DNA of 64,000 bases, from positions 181,290 to 245,289 of the forward strand of contig JAQGEQ010000133.1 in the NCBI GenBank assembly GCA_034620365.1. Reading direction: 5' to 3'. The notes below the pieces were generated by a model. It saw nothing but the letters and a program-made list of their open reading frames with translations, searched no databases and had not been told where the DNA came from. This DNA comes from Pegea sp. RAD2-039. Lineage: Eukaryota; Chordata; Thaliacea; Salpida; Salpidae. Both the position numbers and the translations under genes were made by a program. Positions 1-11,340 of the stretch are shown here, one piece after another (within the stretch, counting starts at the first letter, position 1; every line of letters begins with the position of its first letter).

Positions 1-96
1 AAATTTGTTGATCTTCGAACAAAAAGTCAATTTTTGATTATTCCAATTAATTTTTATTAAAACTAAAATCCATAAAAAAACAGAACATCAAAAGTC

Positions 97-345
97 TTAC
101 AAATAAAATACTTTACTAACAATTAATTTCAATACTTTGTTTAAATCTTTTTCTGCTCTGTTATATAAACAAGTTTCTTCAAAATATTTTTGCTTTACTA
201 AAAGATTCAACATTTTAGAGGTTGTATCAAACAAGTAGTTTATTGAAGATTTTAAAGCTATTTCAAAATATTTAAACATACTAAAAAGTTACTACAAACA
301 ACTTGCTTCTTAAGACAAATGTAAATAAACTGTTTATAAATGTTT
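97..345 (-). repeat. Dispersed module T, copy 1
   Basis: The same sequence occurs at 21525-21775 (IR-1 partner) and at 37010-37235, and more decayed around 32130-32220. A 60-codon open frame on the minus strand lies inside it, but the copies do not keep that frame open, so I read it as non-coding. Confidence 0.75.
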
Positions 346-599
346 ATAAATAATTTGAAATTTCAGTTAAAAGTTTTTGGACTCCAAGTTAAATTTTAAG
401 CAGACACTGATTATTGTTAATGTAAACAACGTGAGTTTTTGATTATTTTTTACTTTGTCGCAGTCTAGAGTTCAGTTGGAATCAACTTCAGACGAATTCT
501 TTCTTAAATTTCTTAAAGATTTTCGAAAACTTTCCAAAATTAATTAATTTCTTTATTTTTTCATAAAATTAATACAAACAGATTCAAACGAACAATAAT

Positions 600-880
600 C
601 TAAAAGTTGTAACAATATTTATGCAAATCTAATAAAAGTATTAGATACGCAAAACTTAATCAATTTAGAAATTGAATAAAAACCTTTCTGAGACTTAAGT
701 ATTTATATTTATTTAAGACAAAGTTTAATTTTTCTTGCTTAGTCACCAAGCAAGACATTCATATATTTAATAGAAATAGAAAAACATTTAACTATTTAAA
801 AAAACTCTTTCATTATATAATAATTCTATTCCTTTTACTCACTACAAAATATATTTTAAAATTATTATATAAGTTTTTAC
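600..880 (+). repeat. Module inverted relative to 38100-38345
   Basis: The clearest shared stretches are the AGTCACCAAGCAAGAC string near 740 and the AATAATTCTATTCCTTTTA string near 820, both found reverse-complemented near 38265 and 38180. Confidence 0.65.
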
Positions 881-1057
881 AGTTGTTGCATCTTTCAACC
901 ATTTATAATTTCTATATTCAATGTAATCTTCAAAAAAACTACAAAAAGCTTTATATAATTAAATTAAAAAATTAAACAGAATTACTTTAGTTAACATCGT
1001 AATCATCTTTTGAATATCATTTTAAATAATAAAAGTATACTTAACTTTTGATGAAGC

Positions 1058-1161
1058 TACAAACTTAAGTTCCTATGCAGCTTATATATAACATTTACAT
1101 ATCCTTTTTCACCGAATCCAGTATTTATAAATGCAATATTTGGAAGATGCACTTTTGCATC
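1058..1161 (-). repeat. Palindrome-TATA-core cassette, type H1
   Basis: Palindrome GATGCA-CTTT-TGCATC is at 1146-1161. A TATATATA stretch is at about 1083-1090. The core is a variant, CTACAAAC on the plus strand at about 1057-1064. The gap between palindrome and core is about 82 nt. Confidence 0.65.
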
Positions 1162-3029
1162 TGTTTATCAACTAAGTATTTTTCATAAGTAAGAAATACA
1201 GTGATTGTATTTTCTTTAAAATAAAATTTAATTAAATCTCATCATCAGATAATATAAATTTAATTTCACCATTAAATATCATAAAGTTTGTTAAAGTTGT
1301 AAATTAATACTGAGGAATACAAAAGTTCCTAGTTCAGTGTAAACGATTAATCGTAATTAAATAATTCGTAATAAAGCAAAAATATAAACACAAATTTAAC
1401 AAATATAAATCGTATATATAATATTCGAGCAAATGTTTACTAAAATAAATTTTAACTCTTAAAGAATATATTTTTCAAAAGTTAAAACCAAATGTAATTT
1501 GATAATATAAATAGTGTATGCAGGTTAAATTAAATCTTTCAAAATAATTAAAAACCCATTAATTATAACTTTTTGCTTCTATCGTTTGCATTCTCTAGCA
1601 ATTAAAATATCTTGGCTAATAACAAATATCTAATACTTTAGTAGCCGCTGATGAAATTAATTTAATGGTTTGTATGATTTTTAGATTATTTTGATGATCA
1701 AATAAAAATACTCCGTGAGTCTTAAAAAAGTTTCATTTTTAAAAACAAAAAGTCACATGGTTTAGATTTAATTTTTGATCGTCAGTACGATTGATCATTT
1801 TAATTTTAATCATCGAAGTAGAATAAATCAAATTCTAAATTAAATAAAACTTGGTAAGAAAAATTGAACTAATTTTGTTTGTATTATAATAAACTTATAA
1901 GAACTTTTCGTATCAACTTTAAAATCAAACTTTCTATTTGAAAAATATTTGTCAACAAAATGCTTATCAAGAAAATTATAAAATTAGTTTCATTTGAACT
2001 TGATCCCATAAACTTCAGATTGCAACAACGTTTATAAGATATGAAAAGTAAAATAAAGCTCATTCTGTCGTAAAGGATTGCAAAGTTTTCAAGTTTTGAG
2101 CTACAGTACTTTACAACGAAACTTTAAATAATAAATAAGATTAATAACTTGAGTAATTATTCATCACAAAAAATGTTTGTAAACAAGTTATTGGTAATAT
2201 GACAGATTTTTTAGTAATTAAAAGCTTTTCATTCAGCAAAACTAATATTTTGCTTTATAATATCATTTAATCGAAATCATTAAATATCAGCTTGGCAATT
2301 CTGTTTTTAATCCAGTTGATAGTTTATTGCATTTGACAAATATCAAAAAGTTTACAAATTTTCTATCATGAGCTGAAATATCAAAGAATATTATTTTGTT
2401 TCTAAAATTTCATATTTTTGCCGTTGATATATCAAATTACAAAAAGTAAAAATAACTTTTATGAATGGAATTATGTAAATTACGAAACTTTTTTAAATTA
2501 ATAAAAAATAATTAAACTACTTAAAATTAATATCTAAAATTATTAGATAATATTTTTTGTAAGTTGAAAATACTGCCAAAAAAATATTAAGATTATAATA
2601 CAATTGTGTATTTTTCACATGTTTTATTTTTATAAGTAACCGTCTAGCGCACAAGTAGCGGAAAAGGAAATAGTTGAATTGTTTTTTGTAGATTTATCTT
2701 TTAGTCTTGATTTATTTACATTATCTAAAATAATAAAGTTTTTAAAATAGTCAGACTGACCAACGTACTCTTAATTTCCATTTTATCAAATACTATTTAT
2801 ACTATAAATATTTGTAAATATGCAGTGTTAATTAGAATCTAATATTATTTAACAATAAGTAAAAACAGGAAAATAAATTATTGAGAGATATAAAGGAACA
2901 AAATAAATGTTTTGACTGAAGCTCAGTTTAATGATAATTAGTATTAAATTAAACTAATAATATCAATAAAGAAACAATATCATCAATAACCTTATTGATT
3001 GATTAAAGCAATCAAAAAATTTACCGACA

Positions 3030-3147
3030 CCACAAACATAAGATTGAATGAAGATATTATATACCTGTATAGATTACGAGAAAAGATTGTTTTAGTATCA
3101 AATAATTGATATGTAGTATCTGAATTTGGACGATGCAATTTTGCATC
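3030..3147 (-). repeat. Palindrome-TATA-core cassette, type H1
   Basis: Palindrome GATGCA-ATTT-TGCATC is at 3132-3147, with both stem halves perfect and a loop different from the common CTTT/AAAG. TATATAAT lies at about 3054-3065 on the minus strand. The core GTTTGTGG (minus strand) is at 3030-3037. The gap is 94-95 nt. Confidence 0.7.
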
Positions 3148-3999
3148 TTGATGTCAAATAAATCTTTCCATGGAAAAAATAAGGTTTTGTGTTCTTTTGA
3201 GATTTCTTGAAATTTATAAGCTGCTTGTACAAGTGTAATTTGATTTTTCTTAATCTTTATTTTATTCATTTAACACAACACTTTTTTAAAAATGAGTTTT
3301 TTGTATAAAACTCATCAATACCACAAACCAAAGTTTTTTTTTCAATTCTTGAAGAAACATCAAGATTTTGCGTTTTCAGAAAAAAAATAAATTGTATTAA
3401 TATGAAGTGATCAACAGGTTTTAACAATTTGGATAATTTACTAAATTTACAATTATCACTTGAAGGCTTTACACATTAAAACTAACGATAACTAAGATAT
3501 TGTAATAATATTTATACAAATCATAATAAAAGTATAGAGTTATAAATGAGCTGTACCAACTCCTATGTTTGTAGTTTCATCAAAGATTACTCATACTTTA
3601 TTCAATTGATATTGTAATTAAAAATATAATTATTATAAAGATTATAATTTTTGCTTTAATTAAATATCTAACTATTCACATAATAATTATTTTGATTTCT
3701 TTATTTTAAAACAAAAAAGAATTTTTATCATTAATTTAAGAAGACCTAATTAAATTAACAAGATATTAATTAACAGTTATAAGATGAAATAGCTTTATTA
3801 CATCAAATTCTGAAGTAGTTAAAGTTTATCTTAAGAAAAAATAAATTTCTAACTTTTGTTTAATGATATACATTTTAACTAATAAACCATTTTTTAGGAT
3901 TAAAAGTAAAAGTGATTTAAAAATCATAGATAATGTATACAGTTTAAAACAAATTTAATTTCTGTTGTTTGATTCATTATAAAAATGCAAAAATTATAA

Positions 4000-4320
4000 T
4001 TAGTTGTTTTGACTGTTTGCGCCATCTAGCGGATAGATTGAGTTTGCTACAATAATAAATATCTGAAACTTAAATAATCTTTTTAGTCAATTGCCTTAAA
4101 CTAACTTGAGGATTAAAAATAGACCTGTTTTTTAGGAAACAATCTTCAAAAAGTGGGTTAATCACCAGAATGTTTCATAATCTGAAGTTAAGAAAAAGTA
4201 TTTGAGTAAATATTTTACTTACAAGTTGTTTACAGTAGATTTAAAAGATATTTTGCAAGGCTAACAATTAGGATAAATCAAATATAAAAAACTTACTTTT
4301 AGGACTGGTGTAATTTTAAT
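4000..4320 (-). repeat. Module with CTCF-like motif, copy 1
   Basis: The same sequence lies at 28440-28780 in the same orientation and at about 20020-20310 reversed (the IR-1 partner). It is the host sequence of the CTCF-like motif at 4019-4032. Confidence 0.75.
4019..4032 (-). promoter_or_regulatory. CTCF-like core motif
   Basis: The minus strand reads CCGCTAGATGGCGC. Against the known CTCF core CCASYAGRKGGCRS this differs only at position 3 (G for A). It stands out as GC-rich in AT-rich flanks. The mirror copy in the other IR-1 arm is at 20287-20300, so the two sites point towards each other's arms. Binding is inference. Confidence 0.5.
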
Positions 4321-4720
4321 TACGTAATTTTATTTTAACTTTTTTTTATAATTTATGAATTCTGTATAAAAATGGATATTTATAATTTTAGTCAATTGTG
4401 TCAAATGCATAATAGTATGAAAATAATGTCTCATAAAAGATTATCTAAGCTTGTATTTAGATAATACCAGATAAAAAAAAAATCAAAATTTAATACTTAA
4501 TATTTAAAAATCAAAATAAACTTTCTGCATGGTTTTCTTTTTTTCAATTCTAAAATATAAATAGAAATATTAACTTTTATAAAAATTTAATTGTATCTTT
4601 TCAACATTTAACTATTTGAAAAAAAAAACTTAATCGAAATTGTTTATTGTTGATATAGATTTATATTGAAATAAATATTTTTCTATAAATTTTAGTTTTT
4701 ATATCTTATATTTGATTTAA
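4228..4720 (+). repeat. Dispersed module shared with 44510-45120
   Basis: This matches 44510-45120 in direct orientation and 19620-20090 inverted (IR-1 partner). A recognisable anchor is TTTACAGTAGATxTAAAAGATAT near 4235, also near 28690 and 44525. Confidence 0.7.
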
Positions 4721-5780
4721 GAAATTTTTGTTTTAAAATATTATTCGATATCAGTAGTTAGGGAATTTGATTATTTTAAAATCTTTTATTTCTAGTTACT
4801 ATTTAAATAATGATAACAAAATCACAATCTGATAAATCTCTATTTTTTGTTGAACCTGAAATCTCCTTAAGAAGTTTTTTTTTTACTTTTATGCATCTCC
4901 TATATCTACTTCAAAGTGATGTAGGAACTTCAAAAAGATTTCTAGTTTTAAAGTTTAGTTTATATATTGAAAATAATTTGTTTAAATATATTTCGGTTTT
5001 AATGTTAAAATCAACTTAAATAAAATACTTATTTAACAAATTGATTTAAAAAAAAATGATTTTTTAAAACATTTAATTGAGAATAAATAATGTTCTAATC
5101 AAATTTGTAAAAATAATTTTATTAGAATGTTTCGATTACTTAAAATAGTTTTGTAATTCATATTACTTCGTATATTCATTAGTATACTGCATATTACATT
5201 AAGTTTAACTTTCTGCAAATGAATTGTCAACTTTAGAAATTTAGAATTTTTACAATCAAGAAACGAAATAATATTTTTGATTTTTCATCTGATGAAAAAA
5301 TATTTGTAACTTTCTTGTTATTAGTCAGCTGTGTTTAGCTTTCCAGAGGATAAAAAATAGAATTGTAGAAATGATATTTAATGGTTTAATGATATAAAAA
5401 ATATGGATATTTGTTAATGTTTTTTGTTTTTTTATTATGAATTCTAAATTGAAATACAAATTAATTAATTTCTAGGAAACTTAAAATCCTTAAATATAAT
5501 CGAGATTTTTCTACTTTTCATTTCTTATAAGTTTAATGTAATCTAGTGTTTGTAGAATTAAGTTTACAAGCGTTTTTTTTTTGTTATTTTAAGTATAAAC
5601 CTTTTGTTTACAAATATTCACTTTTTATCAAGTTACAATAAAAGATTCAATTTGAAAACATTCTGTAACAATATTTACAATATGTTTATAACATCGAAAT
5701 ACATTTTTCACCTAAATTATTTTTATCTTATCTTTTGCATAACCGGAAGTTCAAGTTAATGAACTTAGTTATTAATTGAT
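4721..5780. repeat. IR-1 arm sequence without further landmarks
   Basis: This pairs with about 18570-19600. The open frame at 4810-5019 is not preserved in the partner arm, so I see no gene. Confidence 0.6.
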
Positions 5781-5787
5781 TTTTTTC

Positions 5788-5899
5788 GTTGAAAAGTATT
5801 TCAACTCCAAAATGGTTCATTCAAGCTCTATGAATATTAGCGTAAAACTTTTATTTTAATATCCTTATTTACTTCTTTGTCGTAATCTACAGTTTGTGG
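5788..5899 (+). repeat. Palindrome-TATA-core cassette, type H2
   Basis: Palindrome GTTGAAA-AGTA-TTTCAAC is at 5788-5805 and the core GTTTGTGG at 5892-5899, with an 86-87 nt gap. The TATA-like stretch is weak (TTATTTA near 5866). The mirror copy at 18440-18550 has the same arrangement. Confidence 0.65.
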
Positions 5900-6004
5900 C
5901 TTTAATTTAAAACAAAAAATTATTTTAGTTTTAATTATAACTTATTGTTGACAAAAATAAATTAAAATTTTAAGAGTCAAAAGAAACTGTAAAATTTCCT
6001 TCAA

Positions 6005-6530
6005 TTTCATTCAAAAGAATAATTTACGATTGTAACAAGATATAAAAAAAGTGTTTAAAAATTTGTATTACGTCAGTTTTAAAATTACTTTTAATTTGAT
6101 GTTAAAAAAGAAATAGGATTTTTAGCTTTTGATAAAGATGTTGATAAATTAAATATTATAACGATGTGAGATTTTGGTTCCAAATTTATGAATAATAAAA
6201 GACTAACAAATAAAATCAATTTTATATTCAGAAAACCTCTGTTTGTATTTTGACATATAGATTTTTCAATCTACTAAATATTTCTGTGTTTTGAATTTTA
6301 TACACTATGCTCTTATGATTTCAATTAAAGTTTTTTTCATATTTTACATTAAAACACAACTATATCAGTTTGTTAAAGTTTTATTTAGTATCTTTTATTT
6401 GTAATTAGTCTTTATAGTTTACAGTTAGAATAGTGAGATATTCTACATTTTTCTAAAAAGTTTACAATAAAAATTTTTACTTTTTGATAACTTTGTAGAA
6501 TATTATAAAATAATTCAAATCGGTTCTCCA
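6005..6530 (+). repeat. Dispersed module G, copy 1
   Basis: This module has three copies: here, 25150-25690 (direct) and 17815-18315 (inverted, IR-1 partner). The shared anchor AAATAGGATTTTT-ATCTT...GATAAAGATGTTGATAAA appears near 6110, 25260 and 18195. Confidence 0.75.
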
Positions 6531-6889
6531 TTAATTTATTCTTCAAATTTTTATTTTATTTTTGTAATGCAAACACTAATTTTTGTAAATATTTTTATAC
6601 AGAGCTAAATCGTTAAAAATGAAATGTCAAATTAACTAATTACTTCAAATAACATCAGAATTTATATAAGATTTTGTTTCAATAATAAGCATACTTTCTA
6701 ATGTTAGCTGCAAATTTTCTTTATTCAATTAACACGAATATCTTTAGTAACACTTTTTCGATTGGCATTGTCTGATATTTTAAATTAACTTATAACAACT
6801 TGCTTTATTAAAAGCAAAAGAATTTACCATGTTTTAGTATTACATGCAGTAATTTTGTACACCGATTATAATGTACTTTTTTAAAAAAA

Positions 6890-6965
6890 TGTTAAACTCG
6901 TTTAGATTTCTAGCACCACAAGCAACAGACTTAAACCATTTTTACATATTTCAATTTTATTCCCA
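6890..6965 (-). repeat. Module D with TTTGTGG-like core
   Basis: The anchor TTTAGATTTCTAGCACCACA recurs near 16600 (inverted), 30795, 59632 and 60010. The CACCACAA part is the reverse complement of the TTTGTGG core of the cassettes, but I see no H1, H2 or H3 palindrome beside it. Confidence 0.6.
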
Positions 6966-8689
6966 AAAAATCCTGCTATCGTATGATTCATAGTAAATAT
7001 AATTTATAAACTTTCAATAGCAGTTTACAAATTTGTAAAAAAAATTGATGATTGGTTGAACAACTGTTGTGTAATCGAATTGTTATTTCATATAGATAAT
7101 ATAGAAATAATATACAAGGATCTAACCAATTTTTAAAGCTAATCATTTAAAAATTTCTTTTATCTAATCATTTTGATTTAGGGTCCTTTTTTTATGAGTT
7201 ATAATTATGATTGAAATTGTATATGAAACTAATAACAATTACTCAACAAAAAAATACTGATATCAAGCTTACATTGTTTTCAATAAAAATCAATAACACA
7301 GATTTCTAACATAAGTTATATAGTCTTTTTTCGTATTTAAAAAATCTTAATTTGAGTACAGAGGCCTTATAACTGACATCCTTATGATTTGAGTAAGTTA
7401 TACAGCTGTTGAAACAAATTTTTAGAAAAAAACGTGTTCATAGTTATTTTAAAAATATTTTCATATTTTTAGATTTTTACAGTAAGTTTTTTTCAGTAGA
7501 TCACAAGCAATTTCTTTAGACCAAAAAAACTAGAAAAACTAAATCAAACTTTATTTATTTAAGAGTTTAATATCATTGAGGAATTTTGTAATTACCACTT
7601 ACAGCAACCTTCATTGGCTAAATAACATAAATTGTTTTGTTGATTACAATATTACTTTCACTTTATTTTGATTAATAATTACAGAAACAAAGTATATGGT
7701 ATTATTAACGTTTAAGTAGTAATTTATTATTTATAAATATTAAATTTGCTTCTTAACTCTCTATTTTAGCTAAAACTCTGATTAGAAATACTTATTTTAC
7801 TCAAAGAAAATTTTTGATTCGTAATTATCAAACACAATTATATTAATAGGTTTAAAACAATACAGATTTTGTATGTCAACTTTTATAAAGAATGAAAACT
7901 TGAGATATTCAACTTACTTAATAAATGAAGTTTTATTTATCTGTAATTTAACTCCAAATTTATAATCAGCTAAAAACCTAAATGCTGATTGAAATATTCT
8001 TTACTTTTCATTTCTTATCAGTTTGTTGCAATCTAGAGTTTTTGAATCAACTTTAGGAGAATATTGTTTATAATTTTATTGAACAAACTTTTGTTGAAAA
8101 ATAATTTTCATTTTTTCAAATTTTAAATAAATTGTGTATACAAAAATAACTCATCAAAAAGAAATAAAAATACAAAATTAGTTTTAAAATTTAATTTTTT
8201 TATCAATCTGAAATATAAAAAAAAACAATAATTTCACTAGCGAGAAAATCTGTTGCTTTACAAATACAAGAAAAAGTAAATAGCTAGTTTGTTATGGTAA
8301 TGAAGGTATTCTATTTATGCTATTATTGAACATAGCTAAAGTACTTATTTTCCCCTCTTCCATGTCAATTCAAAAAGTTTTTATCAGATTTATTGTTGAT
8401 TAAAAAATTTAATTTATTACAAAAAAATCAATATTAAAAATACTAATTATATTGACAAAGTAAAATAGTAGATAATTTGATAGTTTTTTAATACATAAAA
8501 ATGTATGTTAAAAAGTTTTAAGTTACTTTACAGTGAAAATAAAAAAATAATTTCCTATAAAAATTCATTTTTTTATTGATACGAAAAGTTACAAGTTAAA
8601 CTAGTTTTGTTTTCAATCTAAACTTTATTATTCATAAATTAAACAAAGTTTAAAAGTAAGCTTTAAAATTCAAGTTTTCAAATATCACT

Positions 8690-8770
8690 TACAAAAACAT
8701 AGCCTGAAGCAATGCAAGGATTTCAAAATTATTTATATTCAGAGACGTCTAGCGTCAACTTTTTCAAATA
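8690..8770 (+). repeat. Short module shared with 48335-48410
   Basis: Both copies carry AGCCTGAAG followed about 40 bases later by GACGTCTAGCGT or GACGTCTGGCGT, a decayed form of the GC-rich motif. Confidence 0.55.
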
Positions 8771-11190
8771 TAAAAACAAAAACTTATTTGTTGTTATGAT
8801 TTTTTATAAAAAAACAATTTTACTTACACAAAACAAACAATTTTGCTTAAATTTAATACACTGTATAAAGTAAACTTTAATATTTTCTTAAAACTACTTA
8901 ATTTAGAAAATAAATAATGAATGTTTTGGAGAAGATGATTCAATATTGTTATTTTTAATGACAGTAAAATAATAAAAAAATATGTTGTCATTCAAGGGTA
9001 ACATTGTTTGCAACATAAAAACATAAATTATATAACAAACTTATTTTGACATCGGCTATATGTTGATAATGATAAACTTTAACTCAAAAAACGTCTTGAA
9101 TTCAGTCACTACATAACTTGCAGCATCAAAAGATCACCTTAACGATTAGATTTTCGATTGATGACGTTGTTGAAAATATTACAATGATACTTATTTTAAT
9201 AAACTTTTATAATATCCACACATATTATTTGTCTTTATTTTTTACCAAAAAATAATAATTAAATACTACAACCATATTTTAAACAGTTCCTTCGAAAACA
9301 GTTTTAGTTTTGTGGGCTAACAAAATTACCCACTAATAAAAGTTACAAAAAATACCTACTTATATTGTTAAAAAATCCTAAATTATCCTTTTGACAAAAA
9401 TATATGTTTTCAGCAGTTATGCAAATAACTTAGTGCATAATGCAGTTTAGTTTTAAACCTTCCAAGAATTCCTTAAAAGTAAAATTATTACAAATACATT
9501 TTATATATTGCTAATTAAATGAGTTTTAGTAAAACTGATGTACAAACTAAAAAAGAATGTACTTGAATCTTAATGTGACTAAGCAACATTCTTTGTCTAG
9601 TAAATAAAAAGGTATTACTATTACAATCTCCAAAAGTATAAATACAAAACAGTTGTGGATACATCTTGTGAATGAAGAATTAAAAAATAAAATAAATTTT
9701 TTAACTTCTGTTAATATTAAGCTTTTTCATGAGTCGCTTAATAATTTAAAAGGGTGAATTTAAAAGTTATAAATAAAAAATTTTAAAAATAAGAATTTTA
9801 TAACTCATTATTGCTAGTTTTTACTAAAATTATTTTTTGACTATTTTGGTACCCACTAAATTCATCATTAATTTATAAAAAGAAAAGAAAATTTAAGCAA
9901 TTTTCTCAAAGATAAATGAATAAAATAATTTTTGGTAGCATTATCATAAAAATTTGTAAATTAAATCAATATCCCGTTTATTAGAACAAGTTCTTAAAAA
10001 TTTCAAACTTTTGATATTGACAAACTTTTGATGTCAAATTACAATTCACGCCAAGTAATTTTATCAAATGGAACTTTTAAGCAGATTTAAATTCAAAAGT
10101 TTGATGTTATTTTTTAATTGTAATTATTGGATTAATCTATCAACAATGGTGGATATCAAAAATAACAAGAGTTAACTTTGTCTAATCATGAACTAAGAAC
10201 ATATCTTGTTATAAAAATATCTTTTCATCTAAAATTTGTCCGGAGAAAAATTAGTTTTAAAGTTTTTATTTTTCTTTAAAAGTTTGATTTATTTAAAAAA
10301 TTAGGACAATATATTATTTTGTTTGTCAACATATTAATGGATAATTTATTTCCTACTTTTCAGTACATTTTAATTTAAAAATTTTTAATTATTCCAAACT
10401 AAAACTATTGCAAATACTTTTTAAGTAAACCCAGTAAGAACCCTTACAGTAAGTACGAGATTGAATACAACTGAAATGAATACTAAAAAATAATGTTTTC
10501 TAAGCTGAAAGTCACTGAGTAACAGTATTTCTTTAACAGATCTAAAGGTTTCATTATAACTTAAAAAAAATAAAATACAATAAGTATAGTGACATCTTGT
10601 GGTTGAAAAATAAATAGTAAAATTGATTTCATATATAAAAATATTTTTCAATTTAAGTTTGACAAATAAAAACTCCAATAAAAGTGAGAAAAATTGAAAA
10701 TAATAAGTTAAAGTTTTACAACAAAAATACAAGATAAAAATTATTTGAAAAAATTGTTTTTTAAAGTTTTGTGTTCTTCTAAACTTAGTTTGTTATTGTA
10801 AAAACAGTTGAATGAAATTAGTTTCTAAAATTTGTTTAAATAAACTGAAAAGTAAAATTGAAAAAGAGAATAAAAAGTTATTTTCAAATTTTCAAAACTT
10901 TCTTATTAAAATTATTTATGGTATTTTACACAGAAAGTATTTTTATAGTTTTTGAAACTTTAAAAGTAAAATCTAAAAAGTAGCAGTAAGTACAAAATAA
11001 ATTAGTTTGAAGATCAATTATTCGACAATCTTTCATTTCTAAGATATTCCTTAAAAACAAAACAAATTTCAAACAATCTTTTCAAATGCAAATTTAATAG
11101 TTTTCCACAAGATCTCACTGCAAAGTGGAACACGATCTTTGACAAGGATGTATAAGCCGGAAGTTGATAAGTTCAAAAAAATATCTGGTG
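8771..11190. other. AT-rich spacer, nothing recognised
   Basis: I see no gene, RNA or clear repeat partner within the window. The minus-strand open frame at 10421-10732 (103 codons) is hydrophobic with AT-driven codons and matches no family I recognise. Confidence 0.5.
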
Positions 11191-11201
11191 TCGATTGAAG
11201 G

Positions 11202-11225
11202 TGACGTCATCAGCGTATGACGTCA
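11202..11225. promoter_or_regulatory. Two full CRE palindromes
   Basis: TGACGTCA occurs at 11202-11209 and again at 11218-11225, 16 bp start to start, in an island (about 11100-11340) less AT-rich than its surroundings. TGACGTCA is the established CREB/ATF site. No gene start is evident nearby, so function is inference. Confidence 0.5.
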
Positions 11226-11340
11226 TTAGTGACTGATTTGTTTATTTTTAATTTGAAAGAAGATGAGGATAAGATGCAGATGTTAATGGTAAGATGTTGA
11301 TCTTATTGATGTTGATCTTAAAGATCAACGATGATTAATG

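Larger units (their letters stand above)
349..1622. repeat. Segment present only in the left IR-1 arm
   Basis: The right arm jumps from the partner of about 345 to the partner of about 1625 near position 21525. The segment contains module 600-880, which is inverted relative to 38100-38345, and the beginning of the composite element at 1040-3290. Because 1040-3290 is contiguous in other copies, a deletion in the right arm is likelier than an insertion here. Confidence 0.6.
1040..3290 (-). repeat. 2.2-kb composite repeat E, copy 1
   Basis: This is the reverse complement of 32985-35210 with nearly constant offset (pair sums 36215-36370). It holds in order two palindrome-TATA-core cassettes (1058-1161 and 3030-3147) and a CTCF-like site at about 2646-2660 that has one inserted base. 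Other copies: 62640-64000 (truncated by the window end), 27065-28400 (partial) and 20930-21500 (middle only). No coding capacity was seen, so I infer a non-autonomous element or an old segmental unit. Confidence 0.8.
1..8220. repeat. Left arm of giant inverted repeat (IR-1)
   Basis: This arm reads as the reverse complement of 15240-21866. Direct checks: 1-95 with 21770-21866, 3541-3600 with 20733-20792 (about 57 of 60 bases identical), 5281-5420 with 18921-19065, 6690-6790 with 16735-16850, and 8030-8190 with 15300-15490. Pair sums shift stepwise (about 21866, 23130, 24345, then 23505), so a few large indels break otherwise continuous pairing. The arms differ at roughly 5-12% of positions where I compared them. 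No ORF looks real. The arm runs off the left edge of the window. Confidence 0.9.

Noticed and set aside
10421-10732. 103-codon minus-strand open frame in the IR-1 spacer
   Set aside because: Codons follow the local AT bias, composition is Phe/Ile/Leu/Tyr-rich, no recognisable motif, and no other support.
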